64,000 nt of DNA from Allobosea sp. BH3. GTDB taxonomy: Bacteria > Pseudomonadota > Alphaproteobacteria > Rhizobiales > Beijerinckiaceae. Position numbers and translations under genes: made by a program. Under the pieces are notes generated by a model. That model worked only from the letters and a program-made list of their open reading frames with translations. It made no database searches and was not told the DNA's origin. The stretch spans positions 680,978 to 744,977 of the forward strand of contig NZ_JAIMCA010000002.1 in assembly GCF_025499465.1 (NCBI RefSeq), read 5' to 3'. Shown one piece after another: positions 26,401 to 35,320 of this stretch (the first letter of the stretch is position 1; each line of letters starts with the position of its first letter).

Positions 26401-27609
26401 TCAGACCCCTTCGAGGGCGATCGCGATGCCCTGGCCGACACCGATGCACATGGTCGCCAGCGCGCGCCTCTTGCCCGTCAGGGACAGTTCAAGCGCCGCC
26501 GTGCCGGCGATGCGGGCGCCCGACATGCCAAGCGGATGGCCGAGCGCGATCGCGCCGCCATTCGGGTTCACATGGGTGCCGTCCTCGGCGATGCCGAGCT
26601 CGCGCAGCACGGCGATGCCCTGGCTGGCGAAGGCCTCGTTCAGCTCGACGATGTCGAAATCCGTAGGCTTGAGGCCGAGACGGGCGCAGAGCTTCCGCGT
26701 CGCCGGGATGGGACCCAACCCCATCACCCGAGGCGCCACGCCGGCCGCTGCGCCGCCCACGACCCGCGCGAGCGGCGTCAGGCCGTATTTCGCCGCAGCC
26801 TTCTCCGAGGCGATGATCAGCGCCGCGGCGCCGTCATTCACGCCCGAGGCATTGCCGGCCGTCACCGTGCCGCCGTCCTTGCGGAAGGGTGTCGGCAGCT
26901 TGGCGAGCTTTTCCAGCGTGGTGTCACCGCGCGGATGCTCGTCGATCTCGACGCGGACGGGGTCGCCCTTCCGCTGCGGGATGACGACCGGCGCGATCTC
27001 CCTGGCGAGACGGCCGTTCTCCTGCGCTGCAACGGCCTTGAGCTGCGAGCGCAGCGCGAAGGCGTCCTGATCGGCGCGACTGACCGCGCAATCCGCGGCA
27101 ACGTTCTCGCCGGTCTCGGGCATCGAATCGACGCCATACTGCGCCTTCATGAGCGGGTTGACGAAGCGCCAGCCGATCGTGGTGTCGTGGATCTCAGCAT
27201 GGCGCGAGAAGGCGCTGTCGGCCTTGGGCAGGACGAAGGGCGCGCGCGACATGCTCTCGACACCGCCGGCGATCATCAGCTCGGCCTCGCCGGCGCGGAT
27301 GGCGCGCGCGGCGGTGGTGACCGCATCCATGCCGGAACCGCAGAGCCGGTTGATCGTCGTGCCCGACACCTCCTTGGGAAGCCCTGCGAGCAGCAGCGAC
27401 ATGCGCGCGACGTTGCGGTTGTCCTCGCCCGCCTGGTTGGCGCAACCGAAGATCACATCGTCGACGGCGCCGAAATCCACGCCTGCATGGCGCTCCATCA
27501 GGGCTTTCAGCGGCACGGCGCCGAGATCGTCCGCACGCACCGAGGATAGCGAGCCGCCGAAGCGGCCGATCGGGGTGCGGACATAAGCACAGATGAAGGC
27601 TTCGCTCAT
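26401..27609 (-). CDS. pcaF: 3-oxoadipyl-CoA thiolase / acetyl-CoA acyltransferase
   Basis: A 402-residue thiolase that cleaves 3-oxoadipyl-CoA to succinyl-CoA and acetyl-CoA in the beta-ketoadipate pathway. Active-site residues are Cys90 (NRLCGSGM), His358 ([12 protein letters not shown]) and Cys388 (CIGVGQG). The N-terminus ([20 protein letters not shown]) and the [16 protein letters not shown] segment are characteristic of PcaF rather than biosynthetic PhaA. No pcaIJ or other aromatic-degradation gene is adjacent, so it stands alone here and the exact acyl substrate is inferred. Confidence 0.88.
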   Translation of the reverse strand: MSEAFICAYVRTPIGRFGGSLSSVRADDLGAVPLKALMERHAGVDFGAVDDVIFGCANQAGEDNRNVARMSLLLAGLPKEVSGTTINRLCGSGMDAVTTAARAIRAGEAELMIAGGVESMSRAPFVLPKADSAFSRHAEIHDTTIGWRFVNPLMKAQYGVDSMPETGENVAADCAVSRADQDAFALRSQLKAVAAQENGRLAREIAPVVIPQRKGDPVRVEIDEHPRGDTTLEKLAKLPTPFRKDGGTVTAGNASGVNDGAAALIIASEKAAAKYGLTPLARVVGGAAAGVAPRVMGLGPIPATRKLCARLGLKPTDFDIVELNEAFASQGIAVLRELGIAEDGTHVNPNGGAIALGHPLGMSGARIAGTAALELSLTGKRRALATMCIGVGQGIAIALEGV

Positions 27610-27702
27610 CGTCAGGACCTTTCGCTCCCGCCCAGTCAGGCGGCTGGGTGTTCTCGCCGCCCGCCTGCGCCTTGTAAAGACGCTGAGAAGCGAGGATCAG
27701 CC

Positions 27703-28731
27703 TCAGCCGCGTCGGCCCGGATAGATCAGGCTCTTGACCAACCCCGCTTCGTTGGCGGCGTGGCGGCGGAAGGCTTCGGGCGCCTCCTCCAGCGGGAAGC
27801 GGTGGGAGATCACCGCCTCGACATCGACCTTGCCCGTAGCGACCAGCTCTATGGCACGGGGATAGACATGGCCCATGCGGCGCGAGAACTTGACGGTCAG
27901 CCCGCGCCGGCGCGCCTCCGAGGCCGGCAGAACATAGCTGTCGCCATCGGGTATGCCGACCAGCACGATCCGCCCGCCGATGCGCGCCGCCCGGACCGCG
28001 TCGCGAAAGCCCTCTGGCGCATTCGTCGCCTCGATCACCAGCGGCAACCCCTCGCCCTTCGTCCAGGCGGCGATGTCGGCGGCCCCCTCGCCCGCCTTGC
28101 TGGCGCCGAGCTTCAGCGCGAGCGCGCGCCGATGCGGCTGCGGATCGCAGGCCAGGATTTCGCCCGCGCCCACCGCCCGCAACACCTGCAGGATCAGCAG
28201 GCCGATCGGGCCGCAACCGAGCAGTGCCACGCGCTCCAGCAGGCGCGGCTTGGCGAGATCGACGGCATGGATGGCGACGCCCAGGGGCTCCAGCATCACC
28301 GCGTCGCTCGGCGAGAAATGCTGCGGGACCGGGACGATCTGCGATGTCGGCACCCAGATCCGCTCCGTCATCGCACCGTGATGCGGCGGGGCTCCGATGA
28401 AGACGACCTCGGGGCAGAGATTCGGATGGCCGCTCCGGCAATGCTCGCAATGGCCGCAAGCCTGGTTGGGATCGACCGCGACAAGCATGCCGCGCGCGAG
28501 ACCGAGCGCCGGCAGATCCTCGGTCAGCCAGCCGCTGAACTCATGCCCCGGCACGAAGGGCGCCGCGATCATGGCCGAGCCGATGCCGCCATCCTTGTAA
28601 TAGTGCAGGTCGCTGCCGCAGAGGCCGACGGCGGCGACATCGAGCAGGGTTTCGCCCGCGACACCCTCGCGCAGGTTGAAGGGCGCGACCCTTGCATCGC
28701 CGGCGGCATGGAGGAAGACGGCGTGGGACAT
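27703..28731 (-). CDS. zinc-dependent polyol/idonate dehydrogenase, MDR family
   Basis: A 342-residue medium-chain dehydrogenase of the sorbitol/xylitol/L-idonate dehydrogenase group, oxidising a secondary alcohol to a ketose or keto-acid with NAD(P). Catalytic zinc ligands are in GLCGSD (Cys38) and PGHE (His63, Glu64). The structural zinc site has Cys92, Cys95, Cys98 and Cys106. The cofactor motif is GCGPIGLL. The start at 28731 is the first codon of the conserved N-terminus; the frame is open far upstream through the control region and opposite the regulator, which is not coding. It is divergent from the SorC regulator, with a shared operator-like site. The substrate is unknown. Confidence 0.88.
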   Translation of the reverse strand: MSHAVFLHAAGDARVAPFNLREGVAGETLLDVAAVGLCGSDLHYYKDGGIGSAMIAAPFVPGHEFSGWLTEDLPALGLARGMLVAVDPNQACGHCEHCRSGHPNLCPEVVFIGAPPHHGAMTERIWVPTSQIVPVPQHFSPSDAVMLEPLGVAIHAVDLAKPRLLERVALLGCGPIGLLILQVLRAVGAGEILACDPQPHRRALALKLGASKAGEGAADIAAWTKGEGLPLVIEATNAPEGFRDAVRAARIGGRIVLVGIPDGDSYVLPASEARRRGLTVKFSRRMGHVYPRAIELVATGKVDVEAVISHRFPLEEAPEAFRRHAANEAGLVKSLIYPGRRG

Positions 28732-28766
28732 TGCGGGCGGGAGCTCCGGCGCGACAAGCTGATTCA

Positions 28767-28792
28767 ACAAATGTATTTTCTTATTTACATTG
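28767..28792. promoter_or_regulatory. operator-like inverted repeat, divergent dehydrogenase/regulator promoter
   Basis: The site is AT-rich and contains AATGTA (28770-28775) and TACATT (28786-28791), a perfect 6-bp inverted repeat with a 10-base spacer. Its left part, ACAAATGTATTT (28767-28778), recurs exactly at 38424-38435 before the other operon of this cluster. I infer it is bound by the adjacent SorC-family regulator. Confidence 0.7.
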
Positions 28793-28923
28793 GTAGCGGT
28801 CAAGGTGAAAGCGATGCATGACGCGGATGGGGGCCACGCGCATTGTGAGGCCCGACGAAAGCGCGCTAAGCCAAGATTGAGACCGCAGAAGACGCCAGCC
28901 CGCCCCGCCGCCAGGAAGCCGTG

Positions 28924-29880
28924 ATGCCGGAGGATCCCCAGACCGCCGTGAGAGCCGCCTGGCTCTACTACATGGAGGGATTGACGCAGGCGGAGATCGC
29001 CGAGCGGCTGAAGATGACGCGGCTCAGGGTCAACCGGCTGCTGGTCGAGGCCCGCGGCAGCGGGCTCGTCAACATCACCATCAATTCGCGACTGGAAAGC
29101 TGCGTGCGGCTGGAGCACGCGCTCGTCGCGGCCTTCGGACTGAAGGAAGCGATCGTGGTTCCGACGCCGGGCGATGCCGCGCAGATTTCGGCCCAGATCG
29201 GCAAGGCCGCGGCCGATCTCGTCTCGCGCATCGTCGAGGAACAGCCTTCGAGCATCTTCGGCGTCGGCTGGGGCGGAACGCTGCGCGAGACGATCCGCCA
29301 TATCCGCCCCGGCCAGCATCGCGAGCTGACCGTGACCTCGATGATGGGCGGGCTGACCTACGGCATCGAGCTCAACACCTTCGAGATCGCCAGCCGTTTC
29401 GCCAGCCTGTGGCAGGCGGAATGCCACTATCTCGCCGCGCCCATCTATGCCGGCACGCCGCAATCGCGCGATACCATCGTGGCGCAGGACGTGTTCGAGG
29501 ATGCCTTCGCGCGCATCCGCGCCACCGATGTCGCGATCCTCAGTGCGGGCGACCTGAGCGCGCGTTCGTTGCTGGTGCGCTATGGGCTGCCGCGCGACGT
29601 GCGGGCTGAAGAGCTGGCGACGCAGGGCGCAGTCGGCGACATGCTGGGGCAGTTCATCGATGCGAGAGGCGAAGCGATCGACCACCCGATCAATCGCCGC
29701 GCCATCGCCCTGCCGCTGGAGGGCCTCACCCGCATCCCAACCGTGATCCTCGCTTCGGGCGGCGCCAACAAGGCTGCCGTCATCGCCGCCGCGCTGCGCG
29801 GCCGGCTCGCCTCCATCCTCGTCACGGACGAAGAAGCCGCAAGCGCGGCGCTCGCGCTGCATGAAGGCGGAACGCCATGA
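28924..29880 (+). CDS. SorC/DeoR-type sugar-responsive transcription regulator
   Basis: A 318-residue regulator with an N-terminal helix-turn-helix (about residues 19-42, GLTQAEIAERLKMTRLRVNR) and a large C-terminal sugar-phosphate-binding domain (FGVGWGGTLRETI, VILASGGANKAAVIAAAL). Members control polyol and sugar operons and respond to a phosphorylated intermediate. ATG at 28924 is 5 bases after AGGAAG; the GTG just before it is too close. It overlaps the kinase by ATGA, so regulator and kinase are co-translated. The neighbours suggest its effector is the kinase product or a related ketose phosphate. Confidence 0.9.
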   Translation: MPEDPQTAVRAAWLYYMEGLTQAEIAERLKMTRLRVNRLLVEARGSGLVNITINSRLESCVRLEHALVAAFGLKEAIVVPTPGDAAQISAQIGKAAADLVSRIVEEQPSSIFGVGWGGTLRETIRHIRPGQHRELTVTSMMGGLTYGIELNTFEIASRFASLWQAECHYLAAPIYAGTPQSRDTIVAQDVFEDAFARIRATDVAILSAGDLSARSLLVRYGLPRDVRAEELATQGAVGDMLGQFIDARGEAIDHPINRRAIALPLEGLTRIPTVILASGGANKAAVIAAALRGRLASILVTDEEAASAALALHEGGTP

Positions 29881-31325
29881 GCCTCGTCCTCGGTATCGAC
29901 CTCGGCACTTCGGGCGTGAAATCCGTTCTGGTCGACGAGCGCGACCGGATCCTCGCCGAGGCGAGCGCGCCGATCCCGATTCTGCGGCCGCAGCCGCTCT
30001 GGTTCGAGCAGGAGCCGCAGGACTGGTGGCGCGCCGTGGTGACGACGCTGGATGAGCTGGCGGCTTCCGCCCCGGCTGAGATGGCGGGCGTCCGCTCCAT
30101 CGGGCTCTCCGGCCAGATGCTCGGCGTCAGCTGCATCGATGCGCTGGGCCATGCGCTGCGGCCTGCGATCCTGTGGAACGACGGCCGCGCTCAGGCCGAA
30201 TGCGCCGCTGTCGAAGCTGCCGTTCCGGATTTCGCCGGGCTCGTCGGCTGCCGGGCGATGGCCGGGTTTCCGGCGCCGAAGCTGGCCTGGCTGGCGCGAA
30301 ACGAGCCGCAGCTTCTGGGCCGGGCCGAATACGTCCTGCTGCCCAAGGATTATATCCGCCTGCGCCTGACCGGCGCCGCCGCCAGCGATCGCGCGGATGC
30401 GAGCGCCACGCTGCTGATGGATACGGTCGCCGGCACATGGTCGCCGGAGCTGCTCGCCGCCTGCGGCGTGACAGTCGAGCAGATGCCGACGCTCATCGCC
30501 TCGGACGAGATCAGCGGCGGCCTGCTGCCCAAGCTCGCCGCGCGCTGGGGCATGGCGGCTGAAACGCCCGTCGTCGGGGGAGCCGGCGACAATATGTGCG
30601 GCGGCATCGGCGGGGGAATCGTCGAGGCTGGCATGGCCTCGATCAGCCTCGGCACGTCGGGCGTCTATCTCGTCGCCAACGACGCCTTCCTGCCGGCGCG
30701 CGGGCGCGGCCTGCATACGCATCGGCATGCCGTCGAGGGGTTGTTCGTGCAGAACGGCTGCGTTCTCAGCGCCGGCGCCGCGCTGGCCTGGGTGGCGCGA
30801 CTCGTCGGGGCCGACGACCTCCCTGCGCTCATGCGGGAGGTCGAGGCCGCGGCGCTGCCCATCGCGGAGACGCCGGTCTTCACGCCCTACCTCGCCGGCG
30901 AGCGCACGCCCCATGACGACCCCGCCCTGGCCGGGACCTTTTCCGGGCTGACGACGGAGACGACGCGGCTCCATCTGGTGCAAGCCGTGCTGGAGGGCGT
31001 GGCGATGGCCTTCGCCGACTGCCACGAGGCGCTCATCTCGACGGGTGCGGCGATCCGGCAGGCGGCGCTGGTCGGCGGCGGCGCGAACAGCCGGCTTTGG
31101 ACGACGCTGATCGCAAGCGCGACCGGCATGTCCTTGTCCCGCTCGCCGGCAGCGGCCGTCGGGCCGGCGCTCGGCGCGGCGCGGCTGGCGCGGCGCGGGA
31201 TCGGCGGGCCGCTCATCACGGAAAGCGCCGAGCCGGAGGACGAGATCATCGCGCCCGACCGGGCGATGGCGGAAGCGCTGTCGGAGAAGAAGGCGCGCTT
31301 CGCGCAACACCTGGCTCTGCGCTAG
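29877..31325 (+). CDS. FGGY carbohydrate kinase, xylulokinase-like
   Basis: A 482-residue sugar kinase phosphorylating a ketose or polyol with ATP. The N-terminal phosphate loop GIDLGTSGVKS (residues 6-16), WNDGRA, the GAGDN segment with the likely catalytic Asp near residue 238, and the GGGANSRLW adenine-site motif fit the XylB branch. The sugar-contacting M-H-G triplet common in xylulokinases reads MLG here (81-83), so the substrate may not be D-xylulose. It is coupled to the SorC regulator. It converges with the phosphatase gene, with a hairpin spanning both stops. Confidence 0.88.
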   Translation: MSLVLGIDLGTSGVKSVLVDERDRILAEASAPIPILRPQPLWFEQEPQDWWRAVVTTLDELAASAPAEMAGVRSIGLSGQMLGVSCIDALGHALRPAILWNDGRAQAECAAVEAAVPDFAGLVGCRAMAGFPAPKLAWLARNEPQLLGRAEYVLLPKDYIRLRLTGAAASDRADASATLLMDTVAGTWSPELLAACGVTVEQMPTLIASDEISGGLLPKLAARWGMAAETPVVGGAGDNMCGGIGGGIVEAGMASISLGTSGVYLVANDAFLPARGRGLHTHRHAVEGLFVQNGCVLSAGAALAWVARLVGADDLPALMREVEAAALPIAETPVFTPYLAGERTPHDDPALAGTFSGLTTETTRLHLVQAVLEGVAMAFADCHEALISTGAAIRQAALVGGGANSRLWTTLIASATGMSLSRSPAAAVGPALGAARLARRGIGGPLITESAEPEDEIIAPDRAMAEALSEKKARFAQHLALR

Positions 31326-31363
31326 AGCCCGCTGATTTGCCGTGCAACATCAGTACGCTCTAG
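31322..31363. terminator. shared hairpin spanning two convergent stop codons
   Basis: CTAGAGC (31322-31328) pairs with GCTCTAG (31357-31363), with an inner CTGAT/ATCAG stem (31332-31336 with 31349-31353). The palindrome contains the TAG stop of the kinase and the TAG stop of the convergent phosphatase. It is probably a bidirectional 3' hairpin; no long T-run is present. Confidence 0.6.
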
Positions 31364-32151
31364 GCGCCGCGGATCGCCCGCAGAAGTTCCTCATGGATCA
31401 GGCCGTTGCTGACGACCTTCTCCAGATCCTCGTCGCGCGAATCCGCCCCAGTGACCGTCGTCACGCGGCCGCCGGCCGCGCGCACCAGCGGTATGGCGGC
31501 GGCGTGGGAGACGATGTCGGCCTTCAGGCCGACAAAGGCATCGAGCCGCCCCGCGGCCACCAGCGACATCTCAAGGCCGCCCGAGACGATGACGCGGACG
31601 CCGCGGCAGAGCCCGGCCAGCCGGGCGATGACGGCGCTCGTCCGCTCGGTTTCCTCCTCCGTGTAATGCGAGGTCAGGCAGATCGAGACCACCGCATCGG
31701 CCAGGTTCGCAGTTCCTGAAACCATGGCCTGCTTACCGTCCACAGTCGCGACGGAGCCCTCGGCATAGCGGGCGACGAGCCCGGCGAGCGGGGCGTGGGT
31801 CAGGCCCAGAACCGTGCGGCCCGCCTCCTGATAGGCCAGCGTCACCGAGAACCAGGGCAGGCCGCTGGCATAATTCACCGTGCCGTCGAGCGGATCGATG
31901 ATCCAGCGCGGTGCATCCGACGAGCCGGAGAAGCCCGCCTCCTCCGACAGGATCGCGGCCTGGGGCGTGAGCTGGCGAAGGCCCTCGATGACGAGCCGCT
32001 CCGAAGCGAGGTCGGCCGCGGTCACGACGTCGCGCAGATCCTTGCGCGTGACGGCGAGCTGCTCGCCCTGCATGCGGACGAGGAGCCCGGCCGCCTGCCG
32101 CGCCAGATCACCGGCCCGGTCGAGAAGTGCGGTAAGGCGCGGCTCAAGCAT
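31360..32151 (-). CDS. inositol-monophosphatase-family phosphatase
   Basis: A 263-residue member of the inositol monophosphatase fold, which removes phosphate from sugar or polyol phosphates using Mg2+. EEAG (70-73) and DPLDGT (86-91) supply metal ligands. The third conserved site, normally W-D-x-A-A-G, reads VSHAAA (214-219), so the usual Asp is replaced by Ser or His. Asp212 nearby might compensate. The ATG at 32151 overlaps the end of the phosphodiesterase gene by 8 bases, indicating coupling. It is the last gene of the importer operon and probably acts on the product of the phosphodiesterases. Confidence 0.82.
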   Translation of the reverse strand: MLEPRLTALLDRAGDLARQAAGLLVRMQGEQLAVTRKDLRDVVTAADLASERLVIEGLRQLTPQAAILSEEAGFSGSSDAPRWIIDPLDGTVNYASGLPWFSVTLAYQEAGRTVLGLTHAPLAGLVARYAEGSVATVDGKQAMVSGTANLADAVVSICLTSHYTEEETERTSAVIARLAGLCRGVRVIVSGGLEMSLVAAGRLDAFVGLKADIVSHAAAIPLVRAAGGRVTTVTGADSRDEDLEKVVSNGLIHEELLRAIRGA

Positions 32152-32989
32152 GGGCGGGCGCCCCCTGCGGCTTGCCGGGATAGGCCGGATCAAGGACGAA
32201 GGGCCGGCGCGGGCCGAAGTCGCCGATCGGCTGGAGATGGCTGACGACGCCCGTCTCCGGCTTCCAGACATGCACTGCGATTGAAGGCGGCTCCATGATG
32301 AACCAGTTCTCCGTGCCGGGTCGCAGGTCAAGCGCGACCTGATGGGCCGTGCCCGGCACGACATAGCCGATGGTGCCGGCGAAGCGCCGCTGGATCGGGC
32401 GATGATAGTGGCCGCAGAGCACACGCTCGATCTCGGGGTGGCTGGCGATCAACCGGGCGAACCCAGGCGAGACGCGGCAGGGCATGATGTCCATGCCGTC
32501 GACCCCGACGGCGAAGGGCGGATGGTGCATGAAGACGATCGTCGGCCGGCCATGGCCCTCGGCAAGACGCTCGGCGAGCCAGGCCTCGCGGGCCGCGCAG
32601 ATCTCGCCGCCATCCTCGCCCGCGATCACCGTGTCCAGGCCGATGAGGCGGACCGGGACATCCTCGACCGTGTAATGCAGGAAGCCCTGCTTCGGCAGAT
32701 AGCCATATCGTGGCCGAAGCTCGGCCGCGAAGCTTTCGCGCCGGTCATGATTGCCAGGCACGACATAGACCGGCATCGGCAGCCGCGCGAGCTCATCGCG
32801 CACGATGCCGTACTCCTCGGCGAGCCCGCAATCGGAGAGGTCGCCCGTGACCAGCACGCAGTCCGGCCGGGGGTCCAGCGCCAGAACCGCATCGACCGCC
32901 CGGGTGATCGCGGCGTTGGTGTCGACGATGCCATAGGCGGGCCGGCCGTGCGGGCGGGCATGGAGGTCGCTGATCTGGGCGATGATCAT
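32144..32989 (-). CDS. metallophosphoesterase, GpdQ/Icc-like phosphodiesterase
   Basis: A 281-residue calcineurin-like phosphodiesterase. All dinuclear-metal motifs are present: D-x-H (Asp8, His10), GD (Asp50), GNHD (Asn80, His81), the MHHPPF histidines (155-156) and GHYH (193-196). The family includes glycerophosphodiesterase GpdQ and cyclic-nucleotide phosphodiesterase. It has no signal peptide, so it acts in the cytoplasm on imported substrate. The ATG at 32989 has GAAGG 8 bases upstream; a TTG at 33004 is a weaker alternative. The next gene overlaps by 8 bases. A second paralogue heads this operon. Confidence 0.87.
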   Translation of the reverse strand: MIIAQISDLHARPHGRPAYGIVDTNAAITRAVDAVLALDPRPDCVLVTGDLSDCGLAEEYGIVRDELARLPMPVYVVPGNHDRRESFAAELRPRYGYLPKQGFLHYTVEDVPVRLIGLDTVIAGEDGGEICAAREAWLAERLAEGHGRPTIVFMHHPPFAVGVDGMDIMPCRVSPGFARLIASHPEIERVLCGHYHRPIQRRFAGTIGYVVPGTAHQVALDLRPGTENWFIMEPPSIAVHVWKPETGVVSHLQPIGDFGPRRPFVLDPAYPGKPQGAPAHA

Positions 32990-33080
32990 GGGGGAGGCCT
33001 TCAAAAGCGCTTATCGAACCTCAGCCCTCATCCTTCGGGACGCTGCGTGCCGCGGCTCCTCCGGATGATGGCTCAATCAG

Positions 33081-33112
33081 AAAATGCCACCCGGCCGCGC
33101 AGGCCGGGTGGC
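33081..33112 (-). terminator. strong hairpin with U-tract after the binding-protein gene
   Basis: An 11-bp perfect GC stem (33086-33096 with 33102-33112, arm GCCACCCGGCC, loop of 5) is followed on the minus strand by ATTTTCT. It lies 22 bases after the binding-protein stop and before the phosphodiesterase. Such hairpins often partly terminate or protect mRNA, so the binding protein is made in excess over downstream enzymes. Confidence 0.8.
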
Positions 33113-33133
33113 GATGGCGTCAGAGCGATCCGC

Positions 33134-34405
33134 TCACTTCATCAGCGCTTCGGTCTCGGAGACGATGCGCTCGATGCCGGCCTTAGGGGCAAGCTCGCCG
33201 CGCATCACGCTCGAGATGACCTCGCGCTGCTGGCGCCAGATGCGGACCGAGTTTCCGCCCGGATAGCCTTCCCACGGCGCGGCGCGGGAGACCTGGCCGT
33301 TGATGGTGCGGAAGTTGGCGTTGGCCTTGTAGAACGGGCCGAGGAAGGCCTCGTCGCCGGCGCGCAGGTTGGTCGGCATGTAGCCGGCGGTCTGGACGAC
33401 GATGGACTGGGCCTCGGGGCCGGTCACGAACTTGATGAACTCCCACGCCGCCTTCTGCTTGGCCGCATCCTTGGCGGTGATGATCGCCGCATTGCCGCCG
33501 GTCGGCAGCTTGCCCTTGGCCTTGTCGTCGATCGGGAACAGCGCGGTCCTGAAGGTGAAGCGGTCGCCGACGAGGTCGGTGACCTGGCGCAGGCGTGCCG
33601 GGGTGTCGAAATAGATGCCCATCTTGCCGGCGATGAACTGCTGGCGGGCCTGATCCCAGTCGATCAGCGGCATGCCGCCATCGGTGACGAGAGTGCGTAG
33701 CCGCGTCAGGATCTTCTCGCCGACATCGCCGCCGAAGGCGACCTTCTTGCCGTCCGCCGCCAGGATGCTGTTGCCGCCCTGGAGGACCATGCCGCGCCAC
33801 AGCCAGTCATCCGGCCAGGCGTGGATGGAGTAGGAGATGCCGGCGGTGTCGCCGTCCTTGATCTTCCGGGCGAGTGCGATCAGGTCGTCCCAGTTGTCGG
33901 GCATCTTCTCGGGGTCGCCGCCGGCCTTCTTCACCAGCTCGGCGTTGAAGTACATCAGCGGTGTCGAGGCGTTGAAGGCGAGGCCCGCCTGCTTGCCGTT
34001 GACCTTGCCCAGCGAGAACAGGGCGTCGGAATAGTTGGCCTTGACCCAGTCCGCCGGCTCCGCCTTCAGAAGCGGGCCGAGATCGAGGATCTGGTTGCGC
34101 TTGTCGAGGCTCTCGACCAGCTCGGTGAGCAGGTGGAAGCCGGAATAATAGACGTCCGGAAGCTGGTTGGTGACAGCCTGACGCAGCATCGTCTGATGCC
34201 CCTCGTCATAGCTCGCCGCCGGGGCGCGGAAGTTGATCTTGATCTGCGGGTGCTTCTTCATGAACTCCTTGGCGATGGGCTCATGGAACTGCGCGAAGGA
34301 CGGGAAGGCGTAGAGGACGTCGAGCGTGACCTCCTGAGCCCGGGCCGCCGTGGAGGCGACGAGGGCGAGCGCGGCCGCGGCAAGCGCTTTGCCGAATGGT
34401 TTCAT
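33134..34405 (-). CDS. extracellular solute-binding protein, UgpB-like
   Basis: A 423-residue periplasmic binding protein of family 1 with a Sec signal peptide (cleavage likely after ARA near residue 23). AAGGAGATAGACC precedes the ATG, a strong ribosome site. Conserved regions include YYSGFHLLTELVE and FIKFVTGPEAQS. Relatives bind sn-glycerol-3-phosphate, glycerophosphodiesters or sugars. Paired with two phosphodiesterases in the same operon, a phosphodiester ligand is plausible but inferred. Confidence 0.9.
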   Translation of the reverse strand: MKPFGKALAAAALALVASTAARAQEVTLDVLYAFPSFAQFHEPIAKEFMKKHPQIKINFRAPAASYDEGHQTMLRQAVTNQLPDVYYSGFHLLTELVESLDKRNQILDLGPLLKAEPADWVKANYSDALFSLGKVNGKQAGLAFNASTPLMYFNAELVKKAGGDPEKMPDNWDDLIALARKIKDGDTAGISYSIHAWPDDWLWRGMVLQGGNSILAADGKKVAFGGDVGEKILTRLRTLVTDGGMPLIDWDQARQQFIAGKMGIYFDTPARLRQVTDLVGDRFTFRTALFPIDDKAKGKLPTGGNAAIITAKDAAKQKAAWEFIKFVTGPEAQSIVVQTAGYMPTNLRAGDEAFLGPFYKANANFRTINGQVSRAAPWEGYPGGNSVRIWRQQREVISSVMRGELAPKAGIERIVSETEALMK

Positions 34406-34459
34406 GGTCTATCTCCTTGAAAATAAGTTCAATTCTTCGTCGTGAACTGGGGTGTCGAC

Positions 34460-35320
34460 TCACTTCACTCCGGTCATCGTGATGCCGTCGATGAACCGTC
34501 TTCTGGCGATGAGGAAAGCGATGACGAGCGGCGCGGTCAGGATCGTCGCCGCCGCTGTGAGGGCGCCGTAATTCGAGCCCGCCTCGGCATCGGCGAAGAA
34601 CATCATCCCGAGCGGCGGCGGAGCGAGCTTGGCGTCGGAGATCACGATCAGAGGCCAATAGAGGTCGTTCCAGTGCGCCACCGCCGAGAAGACGCAGAAG
34701 GCGGCGATGGCCGGCCAGGCGCTCGGCGTCACGATGCGCCAGACGATCTCGAACTCGCTCATGCCGTCGAGCCGGGCGGCGTGGATGATGTCGTCCGGAA
34801 AGCTGCGGAAGAACTGGCGGAACAGGAAGATGGCGAAGACCGAGATGAAGAACGGCACCATCATCGCGAAATAGGTGTTCAGCAGGCCGAGATGGGCGAG
34901 CCCGATATAGAGCGGCATGGCCGGTACCTGGACGGGGACGCAGAGGCCGAGCAGCACCAGCACGAAGAGCAGGTCGCGGCCGGGGAAATCGAGCTTCGCC
35001 AGCGCATAGGCGCAAGGGATCGCCACCAGAAGCTGCACGATCAGGATGCCGCCGCAGATGATGACGCCGTTCAGCGCGAAGCGCAGCAGGGGCGCCTTTT
35101 CCAGCGCCATGCCGTAGTTCTGCAGGGCATAGAACTGCTTCGGCCAGAGCGAAATCTCGGCGGTGAAGATCTCGACCGGCGGCTTGATCGAGGTCACCAG
35201 CATCCAGACGAAGGGCGCGAGCATGAAGACCACGCCCGCGACCAGCACGGCATGGACCAGCGCCAGCGACAGGTAGCGGCGCAGGGTCGAGCGGGTGGGG
35301 GACAGTGCGATGCCCGACAT
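34460..35320 (-). CDS. ABC importer permease, UgpE type
   Basis: A 286-residue six-helix permease with the EAA-loop motif HAARLDGMSEFEIVWRIVTP. Its ATG at 35320 overlaps the previous stop by one base (TGATG), so translation is coupled; sequence before it in the same frame is the upstream permease gene out of frame. The C-terminus is RRRFIDGITMTGVK, typical of UgpE/MalG partners. Confidence 0.92.
   Translation of the reverse strand: MSGIALSPTRSTLRRYLSLALVHAVLVAGVVFMLAPFVWMLVTSIKPPVEIFTAEISLWPKQFYALQNYGMALEKAPLLRFALNGVIICGGILIVQLLVAIPCAYALAKLDFPGRDLLFVLVLLGLCVPVQVPAMPLYIGLAHLGLLNTYFAMMVPFFISVFAIFLFRQFFRSFPDDIIHAARLDGMSEFEIVWRIVTPSAWPAIAAFCVFSAVAHWNDLYWPLIVISDAKLAPPPLGMMFFADAEAGSNYGALTAAATILTAPLVIAFLIARRRFIDGITMTGVK

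Noticed and set aside
28732..29862. Extension of the dehydrogenase frame upstream across the control region and opposite the SorC regulator
   Set aside because: The conserved protein starts at 28731; the extension is antisense to the regulator gene and has no domain.
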